Source of the DNA: Loripinus fragilis
Taxonomy: Eukaryota > Mollusca > Bivalvia > Lucinida > Lucinidae
Reading direction: 5' to 3'
Assembly: GCA_964019695.1 (NCBI GenBank)
Contig: OZ026516.1
Location: 78,695,018 to 78,759,017 of the forward strand
Length of the DNA: 64,000 bases
Below the pieces are notes generated by a model. The model was not told the origin of the DNA. It did no database searches and worked only from the letters and a program-made list of their open reading frames with translations. A program made the position numbers and the translations under genes. Positions 42,760 to 54,835 of the stretch are shown here, one piece after another. Position 1 is the first letter of the stretch. Each line of letters begins with the position of its first letter.

Positions 42760-44350
42760 CTTCTCAGAGTGTAGGTTACCCTGTGTAACTGTGATGCCCG
42801 ATAAAACAGGTAAAATGCCCCAGATCCCCGGTTAAAGCTTTGTTCAGGTGGCTCAATCTAGAAGGGTCGCAGGAGCTGGGGAGGCAAACTTGATAGACCT
42901 TCCCTAAATTCCTGGAGAGTCTGGACATCGGTAGCAGTGGTATGCAGTCGTTTCCAGTCACTGATAGTATGAGGGTAAAATGAGAACTTGTAGATGTCTT
43001 TAGTTGCTTGTAGCTGCCGCAGGCGTTGGGAACCTCTCGTACGGGTGTCGTTGGGTTGAATATAGTGACTTCAACCAAACCATGCTGGATTCGGAATAAC
43101 ATAGAGAGTCTGTTTGTGTACCGTCTAAGCTGTAGAGACTCCCTCCCAAGACTCTGGACCATGTTGATGACACATCCTGGGGTTCGTTCTGTATCATTTC
43201 GGTGAACGAAGCGGGCAGCCCTGTTCTGTACTTGTTCCAGGTTGTGGGTGTCGCTGGTTTGAGGAGGGTCCCAAACTGTAGAAGAGTATTCGAGCATAGG
43301 TCTCACTACTGTTGAATAAGAGGCTGCCTTCACTGGAGCTGTACAGTCACCTAGGCTACGTCGGATGAAGCGGAGAGTTTTGTTGGCCTTGTAGACTGTG
43401 TTGTCAATGTGTTTCTTCCAGGTCAGGTCCTCGCTGATAGTGACCCCCAAGTACTTGCTACTGTCTACTACATTCAATGTATGGCCATATGGCCATGAAT
43501 ATGGAAGTGGTCTTCAAGATCTGTTTCTTGTTGGTGCTGATTCTGATGACTGTGCATTTGTGAGGATGAAATTTCATTTGCCAGGTTTCTTCCCATCTCT
43601 CCAGCGCTGATAAATCTTCCTGGAGGAGGGCTTGGTCTTGACTTGACGTGACATGTCTATAGAGAAGGCAGTTGTCAGCAAATAGTCTGGCATCTGAGTG
43701 TTTTGTGGACTCTGGCGGGTTATTAATAAAGGCCAGGAAAAGTAGGGGCCCGAGGACCGTGCATTGCTGCACCCCGGACAATACATCTGCTTCTGTAGAT
43801 TGGGTAGGCCAACCATCCAACAAGACAGATTGCTTCCTTTGCGGCTCGAGAATGATTCAATCCAGCATAGAGTGGATTCTCGAACGCCATAGAAGTTTAG
43901 CTCATGCAGTAGGTGATGATGAGGCTTTTTATCGAATGCCTTGCTAAAGTCAAGAAGGATGACATCAATCTGACCCTTCCGCGTCGTGTTGTTTGCTATC
44001 TCCTGTATAGTCGAGGGTCTGGATGGGGGTCTGGTATTCACTATACATTAAAAATTTAGCCCATTATTCATCTCATTAAAATTTTGGGTTATTCATTAAA
44101 ATAAGACCAATTATTCATTAAAAGTAAGAAAGGTGGCAAAGAAATCTTATTATTCACTTTTCATTAATTTTTTCTTCAATTCATTAAAAAAAAATAGGAT
44201 TATTCATTAATTTTTAGGCCCTGATTATTCACTATTCATTATTTTTTGTCTCATTATTCACTATTCATTATAAAAAAAGCCATTATTCACTAATCATTAT
44301 ACCCCATCCAGACCCTCATAGTCGAGATGAGCTGAGTTTCAAACCTAACT
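42760..44350 (-). pseudogene. Non-LTR retrotransposon (LINE), 5'-truncated and frameshifted
   Basis: Reverse strand, reading from 44350 down: TQLISTIQEIANNTT, DVILLDFSKAFDK (palm motif A), STEADVLSGVQQCTVLGPLL, then LFADN in place of the catalytic FADD, and MKFHPHKC. The following open stretch 43477-42776 carries SKYLGVTISEDLTWKKHI, RPMLEYSSTVWDP and LEQVQNRAARFV, the typical C-terminal region of CR1/L2/Rex-like LINEs. Pieces lie in different frames. FADN would abolish catalysis. The copy is interrupted at its upstream end by the MITE 44016-44318. Assigning a precise clade needs a phylogeny. Confidence 0.88.
44016..44318. mobile_element. hAT-type MITE inserted in the LINE, 8-bp TSD
   Basis: Ends ggtctggatgggg (44016) and ccccatccagacc (to ~44314), flanked by tagtcgag at 44008-44015 and 44319-44326. 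The interior is an AT-rich array of 'attattcactattcatta'. Joining the flanks with one TSD restores the LINE frame (TQLIS/TIQEIA), confirming the insertion. An 8-bp TSD points to the hAT superfamily. Confidence 0.87.
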
Positions 44351-44449
44351 TAGTATGACCAGGAAATACCACATCCTCAGACAACAGACCAGCTCACGGC
44401 ACCACAACTCTAAATCCAAATTAGTATGACCAGGAAATGCCACATTCAC

Positions 44450-45598
44450 GCCCCCCAGGGGTTTTGGGGATCTAGGGAGAATGGCTATTTATTTTCAGGG
44501 ATCTAGGGAGCACTGGTAATTATTTTAGGGGATCTGGGGAGCAAGCTCATAGTTTTGGGGATCTAGGGAGCCCTGCCAAAAAGCAAAAAAATAAAGGAAA
44601 AGCCTCCTTTTTGTTTGATTTTTTAAAATTTCTTCTGCTTCTGGGGGGCTAGCCCCCAGACCCCCTTGTAAATTATAATTGTACTTATTTTTGTATAACA
44701 TGTACATCTAATTTGACCTCAGGGGTAAATATGGTAATTAACTTTTGTTGTTGTTCATTTATTAACCTTAAAATTGTTGATTTTTAGCTAGGTAATAGCA
44801 TACTTTAGAACGCCCAGATCGCACCATTTTTATCAAAATTTTCCCGGGGGAGCATGCCCCCGGACCCCCCTAGCACGAGTCTGGCTGCGTATTGTTACAG
44901 TGCTACATATGCACCTGCTATGTAATCCTCTTTTTAGATGGTTAGCTCATTTTTATAATAAAAATTAAGAATGCTGATCAAATATATACTATTGGATGAA
45001 ACTGAAGCTAAACAAGTGTATAGGGGCTAATAGCAATTGTAGAAAATTGTATTACAAAAAAAAATACTTTTACTTTGTCAATAAAAAAAATTTGGTTTAA
45101 GCTGTTGGAAAAAATCAGCCCCTACCCCCCAACCAGAAAAACAAATGGTCTGTCTCTAATAAAAAAAATCAAATCTGGAGAGCATTCCGCCATGCCCACT
45201 CTTCCAGGTACAGCAACAACATTTTAAGGAATGGCCTTTGATACTTTGAGCCATATTTCATGCATTTCATTGAAATAATTATATGTCATGTAATCTATGA
45301 CTAAGCCCTGTCTTAACATGTATAAGGCAAAATAATCAGTTATCATTAAGTCATGCGCTCTTGTATAGCTTCATAGTTTTTAAGTATGTGATTTTAATCC
45401 TACGAAAAGATAAATACATTTTAGGGAGAAATGACTTATATTTTGGGGGATCTGGGGAGAAGCTGGTCTTTTTTTAGGGATTTGGGGAGCAAAGGCAAAT
45501 ACTTTTAGGGAGCCGAGGCAATTATTTTCAGGGATCTGGGGAGATCAATGCATTATTTTCAGGGATCAAGGGAGCACAGACCCCTCCCCTGGGGGGCC
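44450..45598. mobile_element. Non-autonomous hAT-like element, 1.15 kb
   Basis: Ends gccccccagggg (44450-44461) and cccctggggggc (45586-45597), flanked by cattcac at 44443-44449 and 45600-45606 (acattcac/tcattcac if 8 bp). Next to both ends are tandem units built on gggatctagggag (44470-44580 and 45420-45575), arranged like subterminal transposase-binding repeats. Interior is non-coding, with C/G-run hairpins. Inserted in a Penelope tail relic ('agtatgaccaggaaatgcca'). Confidence 0.82.
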
Positions 45599-45606
45599 TC
45601 ATTCAC

Positions 45607-46335
45607 AGACTATGAAAGTCCCAATCCCCATTGGGGATGGGCGAGGTATACATGTATCATATTGTATTTACATGTGGCATACCAGATTGGTTCCATATGG
45701 ATTGTTTGCCGAGGTACACCTTGCTGCAGTAGCTCTTATATCTTGACATATGCTTGACTATTTGTAGAGACCAGGGGTGAGCATTGGCATTGGGACTATA
45801 ATGTACACAGCTGCCATTTGATGGGCCCTTATTTCTGTACAATGTGCATAATCAATATGAACTGACACGATTTAAATAGGTAAAAGTCAACCTTGTACAA
45901 CAAACCACAGACGGTGCTCATATGGTCTTCAAACGGTCCAATATCATTAGAAACTGAAATTTCAAGATAAATTGGGGTAAAATTATAAATTTAGTTGCAT
46001 AAATCAAATAAATTTTGATGTTGACTCTGGTTTTGGCGTACATTTCGGTCCATTCCTGTTATTATACGCACCAGTATCTGCCTAGTATTCCTGATATTTT
46101 GGATGGTAAACAGTAGAATCTAAGATCTGTGCAAAATTGACTGTAGGCCTACCTCGGTATCTGCCTGGTGCGTTTGAAATTTTGTGAACCCCCCCCCCAC
46201 CCCTGCCCCCCAAAAAATCAAATAAAAAAATCAAAATAATGAAATTCTTAATTTTGCCCCCCCCCCCCATGTGCATCTAAAAATATCGGAGTACATTCCC
46301 CATCACTCCACCCGGGTCTCAATCCTCCCTTTGGC
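45607..46335. other. Intergenic, C-rich tracts only
   Basis: C runs at ~46188-46210 and 46257-46268; no gene or family recognised. Confidence 0.4.
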
Positions 46336-46583
46336 ACATCTCGCTTCTTGGTTTTAAGTTTTATTTACTGTTGAGTCCTTATTTTTGCTTTATCTCCTTG
46401 TTACATCTTGATTTATATGTTTTAGGAGATGATGCATTGACAAGTTAGCGGTCTTTCGTGCAAACAAAATATATATGTGTCAGACACATGTCTTGATCCA
46501 CATCTGAATTAAGGGTGAGGTTGGAGGCCGGTTAACCGGTTTAAGCCCTCCAGTAAAATATTTTACTGGCCTTCAAGGCGGTA
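46336..46583 (+). mobile_element. Penelope-like tail, cut by the next element
   Basis: gttttaagttttatttactgttgagtcc...'gatgatgcattgacaagtta'...taaaatattttactgg..aaggcggta, stopping where other copies continue with cttcttttgtgg. Confidence 0.78.
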
Positions 46584-47215
46584 GGGGAGACAGGGGAAAG
46601 ATGATCCACTTTTTTTTAAAATATTTTTATCCTGCTTTTATGACTGGATATATCTTATTGCTTTTAGATGTATAATAAACCGTCAAGTATTAGCTACAAC
46701 TTGGGAGAAAGAAATACAGGCATAAAGTGACATTAGTCCTTGAAACCAACCATTCAAATGAGTGGTCAGCTTATCATTTTGCCCCGTGCACGGGGTAAAA
46801 TGATACAGTACACGGGGCAAAATGATACAATAAGACTTTTCTCATCTCAGATTCAAATATTCAAGACGCAACACAGAAATACACACAATTTAACCATTTA
46901 TAATGCTATATATCGCCACGTAAATATGATTGAACATGAACAGTTTTCTGAATTTTCTGAGTCACATTTGTTACCCTTCATGTTTCATGTTTTGCCACGG
47001 GGCAAAATGATACAGTTGACCACACATTTTTAACATTCTCAAATATGAAATGGTACTTTTCTGACATAGCAGTATCATTTACTTTTCTTGTGATACAAAT
47101 AGACAGTTTCGAGAAAAATATCTTGAAAATACTTTAAAACGGAGTCAAATTAGATTATTTCAGACTGTATCATTTTGCCCCGAGCACGCTGTATCAATTT
47201 GCCCCAGTGACCTCT
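46584..47215. mobile_element. Unclassified element with repeated ggggcaaaatgatacag motif
   Basis: Begins ggggagacaggggaaagatg where the Penelope tail stops. The motif ggggcaaaatgatacag or its inverse occurs at 46773-46790 (inverse), 46793-46808, 46813-46830, 46998-47015, 47164-47181 (inverse) and 47189-47206 (inverse). Outer copies face each other, so ends are inverted repeats. No coding. Probably a non-autonomous DNA transposon; class not determined. Confidence 0.6.
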
Positions 47216-48205
47216 TGTTTACTGTTTTTGTAACAATTCAAAAATACGACACCTCCCAATAGTTCTGATTATTTGGAGACATAGCCGCATCTATATAGTT
47301 CAATTTACACGATACAATTAAGGTATATAGCCTACGAAAGCCTAGAAGTACGGAAGCGTATATGCGCCACCACTTGCTACTTAAATCCGTCAGAAAAAGA
47401 CTGTTTTCTGGCGAAAATGTCAGAAATAATAGGATTTGATGCGATAATATCTAGAATATTCAAACATATTGCGTTTAGATAGTAATTTTTATTTCAATGG
47501 TCAATCTTTTGTCTACAAAAGGATTAAAGAAACAGCATGCAGGTCTTATTTTCTTGTCTGGCAAATTATTATCTCAATTGACCAAAAAAGTATGTTGCCC
47601 CTCGCAAAAAAGATATTGCTTTAAAGGAGTTGTAGCAATATTTTTGCACCTAGCTTAAAACTATTGCTTTTCGTTAGAACGTTTTGCACCTTGAAAGTAA
47701 TACTTCCTGCAATTAGAAGAAATAAGAAGCGAGCTGTATAAATAGCTAGCTAAGCCTGTTGAGTATGTTGTTTTGATAAAATTATATTTGGCACTTCGGG
47801 ATATTTTAAATCTTTTAACGAAATTAATGCTATTTATCAAAGAACTATACATAATTATGACGCGATCACAAAATATTTTACTTTTGATAACATAATTATC
47901 GCGTGTTGTTTTTAAATAAATTTTGTGCCAAATAAATAATAAGAAGTGCTAATAATTCTTAAGTCTTGCTTCTAGTTATATCATTTTTGCCAATAAATAT
48001 ATTGACATTATAACGAAGAAAACGCAGGTGATAGTTGTTTTCACATTTTCTCTCTTAAATATTGTGAAATAAGACGAAAGAAGATGATTGTTTTAAACGC
48101 TATGTTGATGCGATCAAGCAGTTGTAGAAATTATTTCTCTGATTTAGATCTGATCAAGCAATTGTTGAAACTATTTCTTTTGAATAATAAAAGTACATAA
48201 AAGTA
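47216..48205. other. Intergenic, no feature recognised
   Basis: AT-rich. Short duplicated phrase 'gatcaagca.ttgt.gaaa' at ~48113 and ~48150. No gene. Confidence 0.4.
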
Positions 48206-48207
48206 AG

Positions 48208-48615
48208 TAAGGGTGCAAAGATCAGGAATCGATACAATCAAGTACCACACCTGACCCCCCCCCCCCCCCCTTAATTTAGATGTGGATCAAGACACATAGA
48301 TATTTGGTTTGCATGAAAGGCCCCTAACTTATCAATGCATCATCTACCAGAACATATAAATCAACATATAACAAGGAGATAAAGCAAAGATAAGGACTCA
48401 ACAGTAAATAAAGCTGTATACAGGAGCAAAAGAAATCCAACAGGTAAACCCCGGTGGGTCTGACAAAAACAGCCAAAGCATCAGGCCCCTACCATCTCAT
48501 CAATAGATAAGTCTTTAAGTCGGAACCGTCATAGAGTCTGAAGTCCCACCCACCGCGTGCAATTAAAGAGGAAAGCAAAGTTGTTAACCGTGATTGGGTT
48601 GACCACCAAGAATGC
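48208..48615 (-). mobile_element. Penelope-like tail, reverse copy
   Basis: Reverse complement of the 39895 tail, from gtaagggtgcaaagatcagg to 'accgtgattgggttgaccac'. A C run (48256-48270) replaces about 200 bp of the middle of the tail. Confidence 0.83.
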
Positions 48616-48904
48616 AGTCAGTTGCAATTAGTTCAAAGACCTTGCAGAGTTGTTTCTTCAATTCTCATAAATTCCTTTCTGCATACATCAGTGTTAGCAT
48701 AAACAGCGGACCAGGTCTGGGCAATAAAGGAAAAGTGTCGAGTCTAATAGGTCTGCCTTGTTTGCGATCAGTCTTAGATTTAGGGAAAGTAATATGTGCG
48801 CTATATGCAATGCCCTAACACTCCTGGGCCTTCATCTATAATACTTTCGATACATAATAAGATGGGAATTATACTGCACTGTAATGAACCCGCTAACTTC
48901 TTCA

Positions 48905-49165
48905 GAAAGTAACTGACTATGATCAGTAAACGACAAATCACACACTACAGCCCTGAACACTAACAATCGCATGCACTTAAGAAGAAGGGTAAAGTAAAGC
49001 CAAACAAGAGGATTGCAATACTAGAAAGGGCACTTAATACTACACAACAAAAATGGACCACCATCAAGAACCACGCAAACAATGGCACTCCCAATGAACA
49101 ATGAGTTAACAACAACAGAACCAACGCCTAAGAAGGGGCAGCAGCCTATGCCGCAGATTTGTCTG
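48905..49165 (-). mobile_element. Penelope-like tail, second subtype
   Basis: tgactatgatcagtaaacga...'acaatggcactcccaatgaa'...acagaacc.acgcctaagaagg..gcagcagcct. Shared with 8830-9150 and 50525-51160. Confidence 0.68.
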
Positions 49166-49605
49166 CTATGGATGCATTCTTAGTACCATAATCGTTAATT
49201 CTGTTAAGTTAGGCGAAGACAACATTTAAAAACTGTGACGATTCACTGAAACCTGTTAGATATTTTAGCCATATGGACCTGAAACTGAGGACTAAGAGAA
49301 AAAAATATTCTGAACGTACAAAAAGTAAAGAATATGGGGTATTGTTTGCTTTATTACCGTCAACTAGATTTACTTGTGATATATGAGAGTCAACATTGTG
49401 AAATATGAGAGTCAACCCCTGGTTGAAATATTGTTGTCTGAGAAACACATGACTGGATAAATCCTACATATGCATGCTGTCTGTGAGATCACTTTGCTAA
49501 TCAGAAATGTAATACTAGTTAACATTGGTTGTGTAAGTGATATAATTTTTAATGTTCGAATTTATCCTTCTTTTGCAAACAGTACATACAACAGCCAGTC
49601 CTCTA
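49166..49605. other. Intergenic, no feature recognised
   Basis: A short direct repeat (gtgatatatgagagtcaaca / gtgaaatatgagagtcaacc, ~49376 and ~49398). No gene. Confidence 0.4.
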
Positions 49606-49609
49606 TGTT

Positions 49610-50525
49610 TCTAAGGAAGAAAGCAAAAATCAGGAAATGATGCAATCAAATGCCACATATGACCCAGGAAACCACACATGAAAGTGACAATAACTAAAGA
49701 AAATATCACGTAAAGAGAGCCAAGAGGTAAGTCCTTTCCCAGCAGGTGATCCCAAGGCCGCAAGGAACAGACAAGACAGTATAACTGATATTAAATTCAA
49801 ATAACAAAAAGATCCACAAAAGAACAGCCAGTAAAAATTACCAGTGGGCCTAAATATGTTTTAGGGTGCAAACTTCACCATTATTTCTGTAGTGAATCAA
49901 GACAAATATATGTTTGGTTTGCATGAGAGATCCCCAACCCATCGATGCATCATCCACTAGATAATACAAATTGAGATATAAAAAGTAGATGAAACCAAGA
50001 TAAGGACTCAACAGCATATACAACTGAGTACTGGAGCAAAAGAAATCCAACAACCAAACCCTGGTAGTCACAAGACCAGGCCTCAACCCCCACCCCATCT
50101 ATAGACAAGTCTCTACGTAAGAACTGCCACAGAGCCTGAGGTTTGATCCGCCAGTGTGCAGCTAAAGAGGAAAAGAAATGTTGCCAACTGAGAGATACCG
50201 AGTTGACCACCAAGCATGCAGCCCACCACTATAATGTTATAACAAATCTCTTAAAATGAAAAACTATTTTAATAAACTACGCTGAAAAAATATTAGAGCC
50301 AACAATTTTCTTTAACTTTTGCACTCAGTCGCCACCATATTTCCATGGGTCAAAAGAGACCAAAGCCCTATATCAAAACCATTGTATATGCGGGGTGAAA
50401 TTTAGTAAACAGTTTTGCCAAGTTAATGATACCGATAGTCTTGTTTAAGAAGTTTTTGAGTTAACAGCCAACAGAGAGTGCTGAAATCAGCAACACATCC
50501 AACTGGACAAGCTGAGAAACACGAA
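49610..50525 (-). mobile_element. Penelope-like element, C-terminal coding part and tail, decayed
   Basis: Reverse strand: LNKTIGIINLAKLFTKF (50440-50390) and LGISQLATFLF (near 50190-50160) match the C-terminal end of the family's ORF, then the tail from ~50110 to 49610. Stops in all frames. Confidence 0.78.
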
Positions 50526-51310
50526 AAAAAGTAAGTGAGTATGATCAGGTAATACCAAATTCATAAACTGCAGACAAACCCATGGCACCACGAGAAAAAG
50601 CCACACAACAATCACGAGACACCAGGAAGACAAACTAAGCAAAGCAACCAGCTCTCTCTTCACCATCAAGATGATTGCAAAACTAGAAGGGGCAAAAAGT
50701 AACCGGGCCGCGTAGCGCAGTCGGTAATGTGTCTGGCTACAGATGCGTGTCTGACTGCATATCCAGGGGTAGCGAGTTTGATCCCGGCCCGGTCCCATAC
50801 TTTCGTGGAGATTGATCATGAAATAATTTCTACGGTCATTCTCCTCCTTCCGCTGATTCATTCAAGAAGGGTTGTTGTCAGTTACAAGCGAAAGTATGTG
50901 CACAAATTACTGGTTAACCGCTTGTTCAAGCCTGCCCAGGAAAAAGTGTGGTTAGGTGAACTGACTGTCCGGCAATGACCATAGCTGTTGACTTGGGACG
51001 TAAAGCAACAAAAACATAAAAACAAAACAAAACAAATAAAGTAACAAACAACAAAACATAGAACAATTACAGACTCCCACAATGGGAGTAACAGTAAACA
51101 ACAAGTCAACAACAGAACCACCGCCTTAGAACGGACAGCAGCCTAAGCCGCCGGGGGGACTTAAATGCATTTTACTGGTACCAAATCTTCGCCCTAGCTT
51201 CTGCTGTTGTTAAAATACAAGAAATGTTCAGCTCGCATTGAACTAATGCAATGTATCATCATGAAGAAACACTCTAATCTAATTAACACACTACAAACCC
51301 CGCTGTCAAA
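50526..51310 (-). mobile_element. Penelope-like tail (second subtype), split by a SINE
   Basis: Two parts, 50526-50695 and 51046-51310, collinear with 8820-9250. The gap is exactly the SINE with its TSD. Confidence 0.75.
50704..51037 (+). mobile_element. tRNA-derived SINE (type A), full length, 8-bp TSD
   Basis: cgggccgcgtagcgcagtcgg (A box tagcgcagtcgg) and gcgagtttgatcccggcccg (B box), a ~230-bp body, and an (AAAAC)n tail. Flanked by aaagtaac at 50696-50703 and 51038-51045. Best SINE A copy in the window; others at 23720 and 53800/54706. Confidence 0.92.
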
Positions 51311-51805
51311 GATTTTGACTATTACCTGTAAATGGCTTACACATAGATTATACATGTTATGATTCCAGTTCAATCATTCTGTCCTGTTCACTGAGGTGTA
51401 TCAGAACTACATACTGTATACATGCAATTGTAAATTAATGATAAGCTACATGTTTATACAAAATAACGGTTAATAAGCTTTAATTTGTATTATTTGTTTT
51501 GAGCATTTTGACAGCCTTCACACCACCGCATTCCATACCCTGACCAATCATCCCAGTTTGTAGGTTGTGTGTAATGTGAAACTACAACCATATGCAAAAG
51601 AATAAGTTTGCTCATGGATGAAACCACTTCAAATATTTTTCTATTTCCTATATAATAACAAAAGCAGAGTTTTCAGCTCATATTTCTAAATCGGCACTTG
51701 TCCAATGAGAACAGCATTTTTGCCGATAATTCGGGCTGTACCTACTAATCTTTCGATGGAAAAAATATCCCTTTCTTAGAAACTGTATATGGCCATTTCT
51801 ATGGG
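51310..51805. other. Intergenic, no feature recognised
   Basis: AT-rich, may be an unrecognised 5' part of the following Penelope copy. Confidence 0.35.
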
Positions 51806-53550
51806 CAATTCTTCATTAAGACTGTCAGAGATCCATATTAACTTCTTGTCTTACCGCTATCAAAAACAATGTAATAAAGCACTGCGAAAAAGTTAATGGC
51901 TAGTCTGATAAGAATCTATTTCGGTCTAGTAAACATTCAGGTGAAGTATTAGATATACTTAAAACTAGGGATTTCAATATGGTCAGTTTGTCTACATATG
52001 CTTTTTCCACTCTTTAAACTACTTAACCTCATATTTTAATTAATGATAAACTAACTGTTCTGATTGAACGAAATTTCCAAAGAGAAGGCTCTCCTTACCT
52101 TGCATGAAATGACAGAAACACGTGTTTCACTTCAGAACAGCCAAATTATATCATGCACCGTCTTGTTAAAATGATTGTTTGGTTGGAATGCATTTTTATA
52201 CGATTGGGGTCACTTAATGGGATAGACAAGTTGTTGGGATTCCATTGCACTTCCAGATTGCAGATTTATTCTAATTTTGATATGAGACGGACTTTATGAT
52301 GTCTCTTACTGATGATCAACAGGTTTATATAGATTCAGGGGTTTAACACTACATCCAGATATTTGGATGATATTTTAAGCATACAAAATACACTTTTTGA
52401 CGATATATTAATTCAGCTGTACTCTTCAGAGCAACTTGACAAAGCTTATACCTCTGATACCAAAGCTGTGTTTTTGGACTTGCATTTTTCCGTTTCTAAT
52501 GATATTGTTTCTACCAAAATTTACGATAAATATGGCGGTTTTGATTATGAAATTGTTAGTTTCCCATTTTTAGATGGTGATGTTACTCACTCTACATCAT
52601 ATGGGTTTTATATTTGTCAACTTATCCGATTTGCTACAGCATCTAGTCATGTTGCAGACTTCAACTCTTGTAAAAATATTTAACTAATAAACTTCTTAAG
52701 CAAGCCTATCTGTATCATAAACTTCGCAAATGTTTTTCTTAGTTGTATTGCCGATGCTTTGACTTGAAATCTAAACTCAATGGCAGACTTAAATCTCTGT
52801 TGCGCCAGGGTCTTTCAGAACTGGATTTTTGTAGCGACTTAGTGATAAATTAAAGAAAACCATTGTCATTAAGAAAATATTATCACAGTTTATCAAAATA
52901 ATTTCTCAGAAATTATAAAGATTGGCTATATCATTTATGCATTTCAACAAACTGCATATGCTTGGTATTTAACCCAACAACGATTGGCAACTTTGCTTTC
53001 CTCTTTGATTGGACGTCGGCTGCTCGTACCTTACATTCTATTATGGTTCTGACTTAAAGCCATATCCATATATCAAATGGTTGGTGCCTGATGCTTCGTC
53101 TGTTTTCCGGCCCATCGGCTTTTAAGTGTTGGATTGCTTTTGCTCAGGTATTCAGTGTAAGTCCTGATCTTAGATTTATTTCTATTCTATATCTTGATTT
53201 ATATAGACTAGGAGATGATTAAGGATAAACTATGGATATTTCATGCAAACCAAACATCCATGTCTTGATCTATGTCAGAATTAAGACGAGGCTGGTACCG
53301 TGAAACTAGTTTAGGCCTTCAAGTAGTTTTCTTATTTACCGTTCCAAGGTGGTGCTTCTTTTGTGGATCTTATTTGTGTGTTTTTGTCTTTGTCATACTG
53401 CCATGCCTCTTTTCTGCAACCCTTGTGGTCATCTGTTGGCAAAGGGTTGACTATTTGGTTAACTTGTATGTAATGTTTTCTTGCTCTGTCACTTTCCCAT
53501 ATAAGGTCCTAGAGTCCTTCTAATATTACAAGTATTTGTATCTATTAACT
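51806..53550 (+). pseudogene. Penelope-like element: decayed reverse transcriptase ORF plus tail
   Basis: Pieces in order: LTSCLTAIKNNVIKHCEKV (~51851), SGEVLDILKTRDFN, STYAFSTL (palm motif A region, ~51994), FQREGSPYLA, FNTTSRYLDDILSI (catalytic YxDD box at 52360-52371), SDTKAVFLDLHFSVSNDIVSTKI, FPFLDGDVTHSTSYG, SQLIRFA-type LIRFATASSHVADFN (to 52660), LYHKLRKCF, LKSLLRQGLSELDF, then the tail (53090-53550). Frameshifts and stops separate the pieces. YLDD is intact, but the frame around it is broken. Confidence 0.87.
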
Positions 53551-53799
53551 CTCTTACGTCCTATTCTGTGAATTATTGAAAAATAAAATTATCCAGTCGA
53601 CAACATCTCTGTATTATCCTGTATGCAGCCAATGACACAGAGGTCCTGAAAAAAAATTCAGCTCCCTCATGTCCTTTGAACATATCCAACAGTTTAGTGC
53701 AGAAAAGGTTATACATCAAAGGTGAAGGTATATTCGGCATAGTTTGATTAGTCTCCTAAGTTAGGGTAAGTAAGTCGTTTTTATCGTTAAGGATTATAA

Positions 53800-54835
53800 T
53801 TTTGTTTGTTTTGTTGTTTTACGCCCCATTTCAACAGCTAAGGTCGTGGTAGGACGTTCAGTAAACCTTAACACACTTTTCCTGGGTAGGATTGAATAAG
53901 CGGTTATCCAGTACAACATGCATATACTTTTGCTTGTAACTGGCATAACCCTTCTTGAATGATTGGGCTAGACGGAGAAGAAGGACACTAGAAACTATAC
54001 TCAGAAAAACAATTGAAGGATATTTAGATTAATTTCCATCTCTAACATTCAATACAATAGAAACTAAGCTAATTATGCATGCATTTCATAGTTCCAGATA
54101 TCTGCAATCGAAATGAATGTTTGATTTAAGTCACACTTCAATGATTAAAGTACAGTACATGTCCAAATGGTACAACCCTCCATACTGAAAAGTCACAAAC
54201 ATTCAAAAATGATTGAAACCCATTTTTATCGTTTGTATTCAATAATGACTGGCTCCAAAATCAACGCTGGCTCTCAGTCAAAAATATGACATCTAATTTT
54301 GTAGTTGTTGCCAGTGTTTTACTTCCAATTTGTTGTCATATTGGCTGGGGTATGCCATATCTGTGCATTTTTGCCGAAGAAGTTGTCACGGTATTTGGTG
54401 CATCTACTGACAAATGGGTGTAAGCACTTGTCTGTGGTCGGAATTAGAGCATAAGCAATGACCAGGTAAAAGTTGCAGCAAAAAATAAAAATGCTAAATT
54501 TTTTGCATGTGAACTTTGGGTAAAGAGGTTTGGTATATTTGGCGTGGTACTGTATCGTGATCAATGGCCCGTAAATTTTATTTTGCATTTTGCTGAATTG
54601 CATATTGATAGTTCTATCAGATACGCAAATGCTTAGTTTAAAAAATATTTTTTCAAATGTTATATAGTCAAAAGAAATTAAATATCCTTCAATTGTTTTT
54701 CTGAGTATATTTCATGATCAATTTTCACGAAAGTATTGGAACGGACAGTATCAAACTTGTGACCCCTTGATCTGCAGTCAGACTCGCATCTGTAGCCAGA
54801 CACGTTACCAACTGCACTACGCAACCATGTAGTAT
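53800..54835 (-). mobile_element. tRNA-derived SINE (type A), split by a MITE
   Basis: 3' half 53800-53999 (ttttgtttgttttgttgttt..., 'cttgtaactggcataaccct'), 5' half 54706-54835 ('ttcatgatcaattttcacga', gtagccagacacgttaccaa). Together they match 50704-51037 in reverse. Confidence 0.85.
54000..54705. mobile_element. 706-bp TIR element nested in the SINE
   Basis: Perfect 27-bp inverted ends (ctcagaaaaacaattgaagg... at 54000-54026; reverse at 54679-54705), flanked by TA on both sides. Comparison with the intact SINE places the insertion at ...gaaacta/tatttcatg with a TA duplication, as for Tc1/mariner. The reverse open frame at 54319-54603 has no recognisable transposase similarity; probably non-autonomous. 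Confidence 0.88.

Noticed and set aside
42776..44041. Three long reverse-strand open frames as a host gene
   Set aside because: They join into a LINE reverse transcriptase with frameshifts and a FADN change at the catalytic site.
50704..50790. Possible tRNA gene
   Set aside because: Same reasoning: tRNA-like head of a SINE with an 8-bp target duplication around the whole 334 bp.
54319..54603. 94-codon open frame within the nested TIR element as a transposase
   Set aside because: No catalytic motif or family similarity is visible; the element seems non-autonomous.
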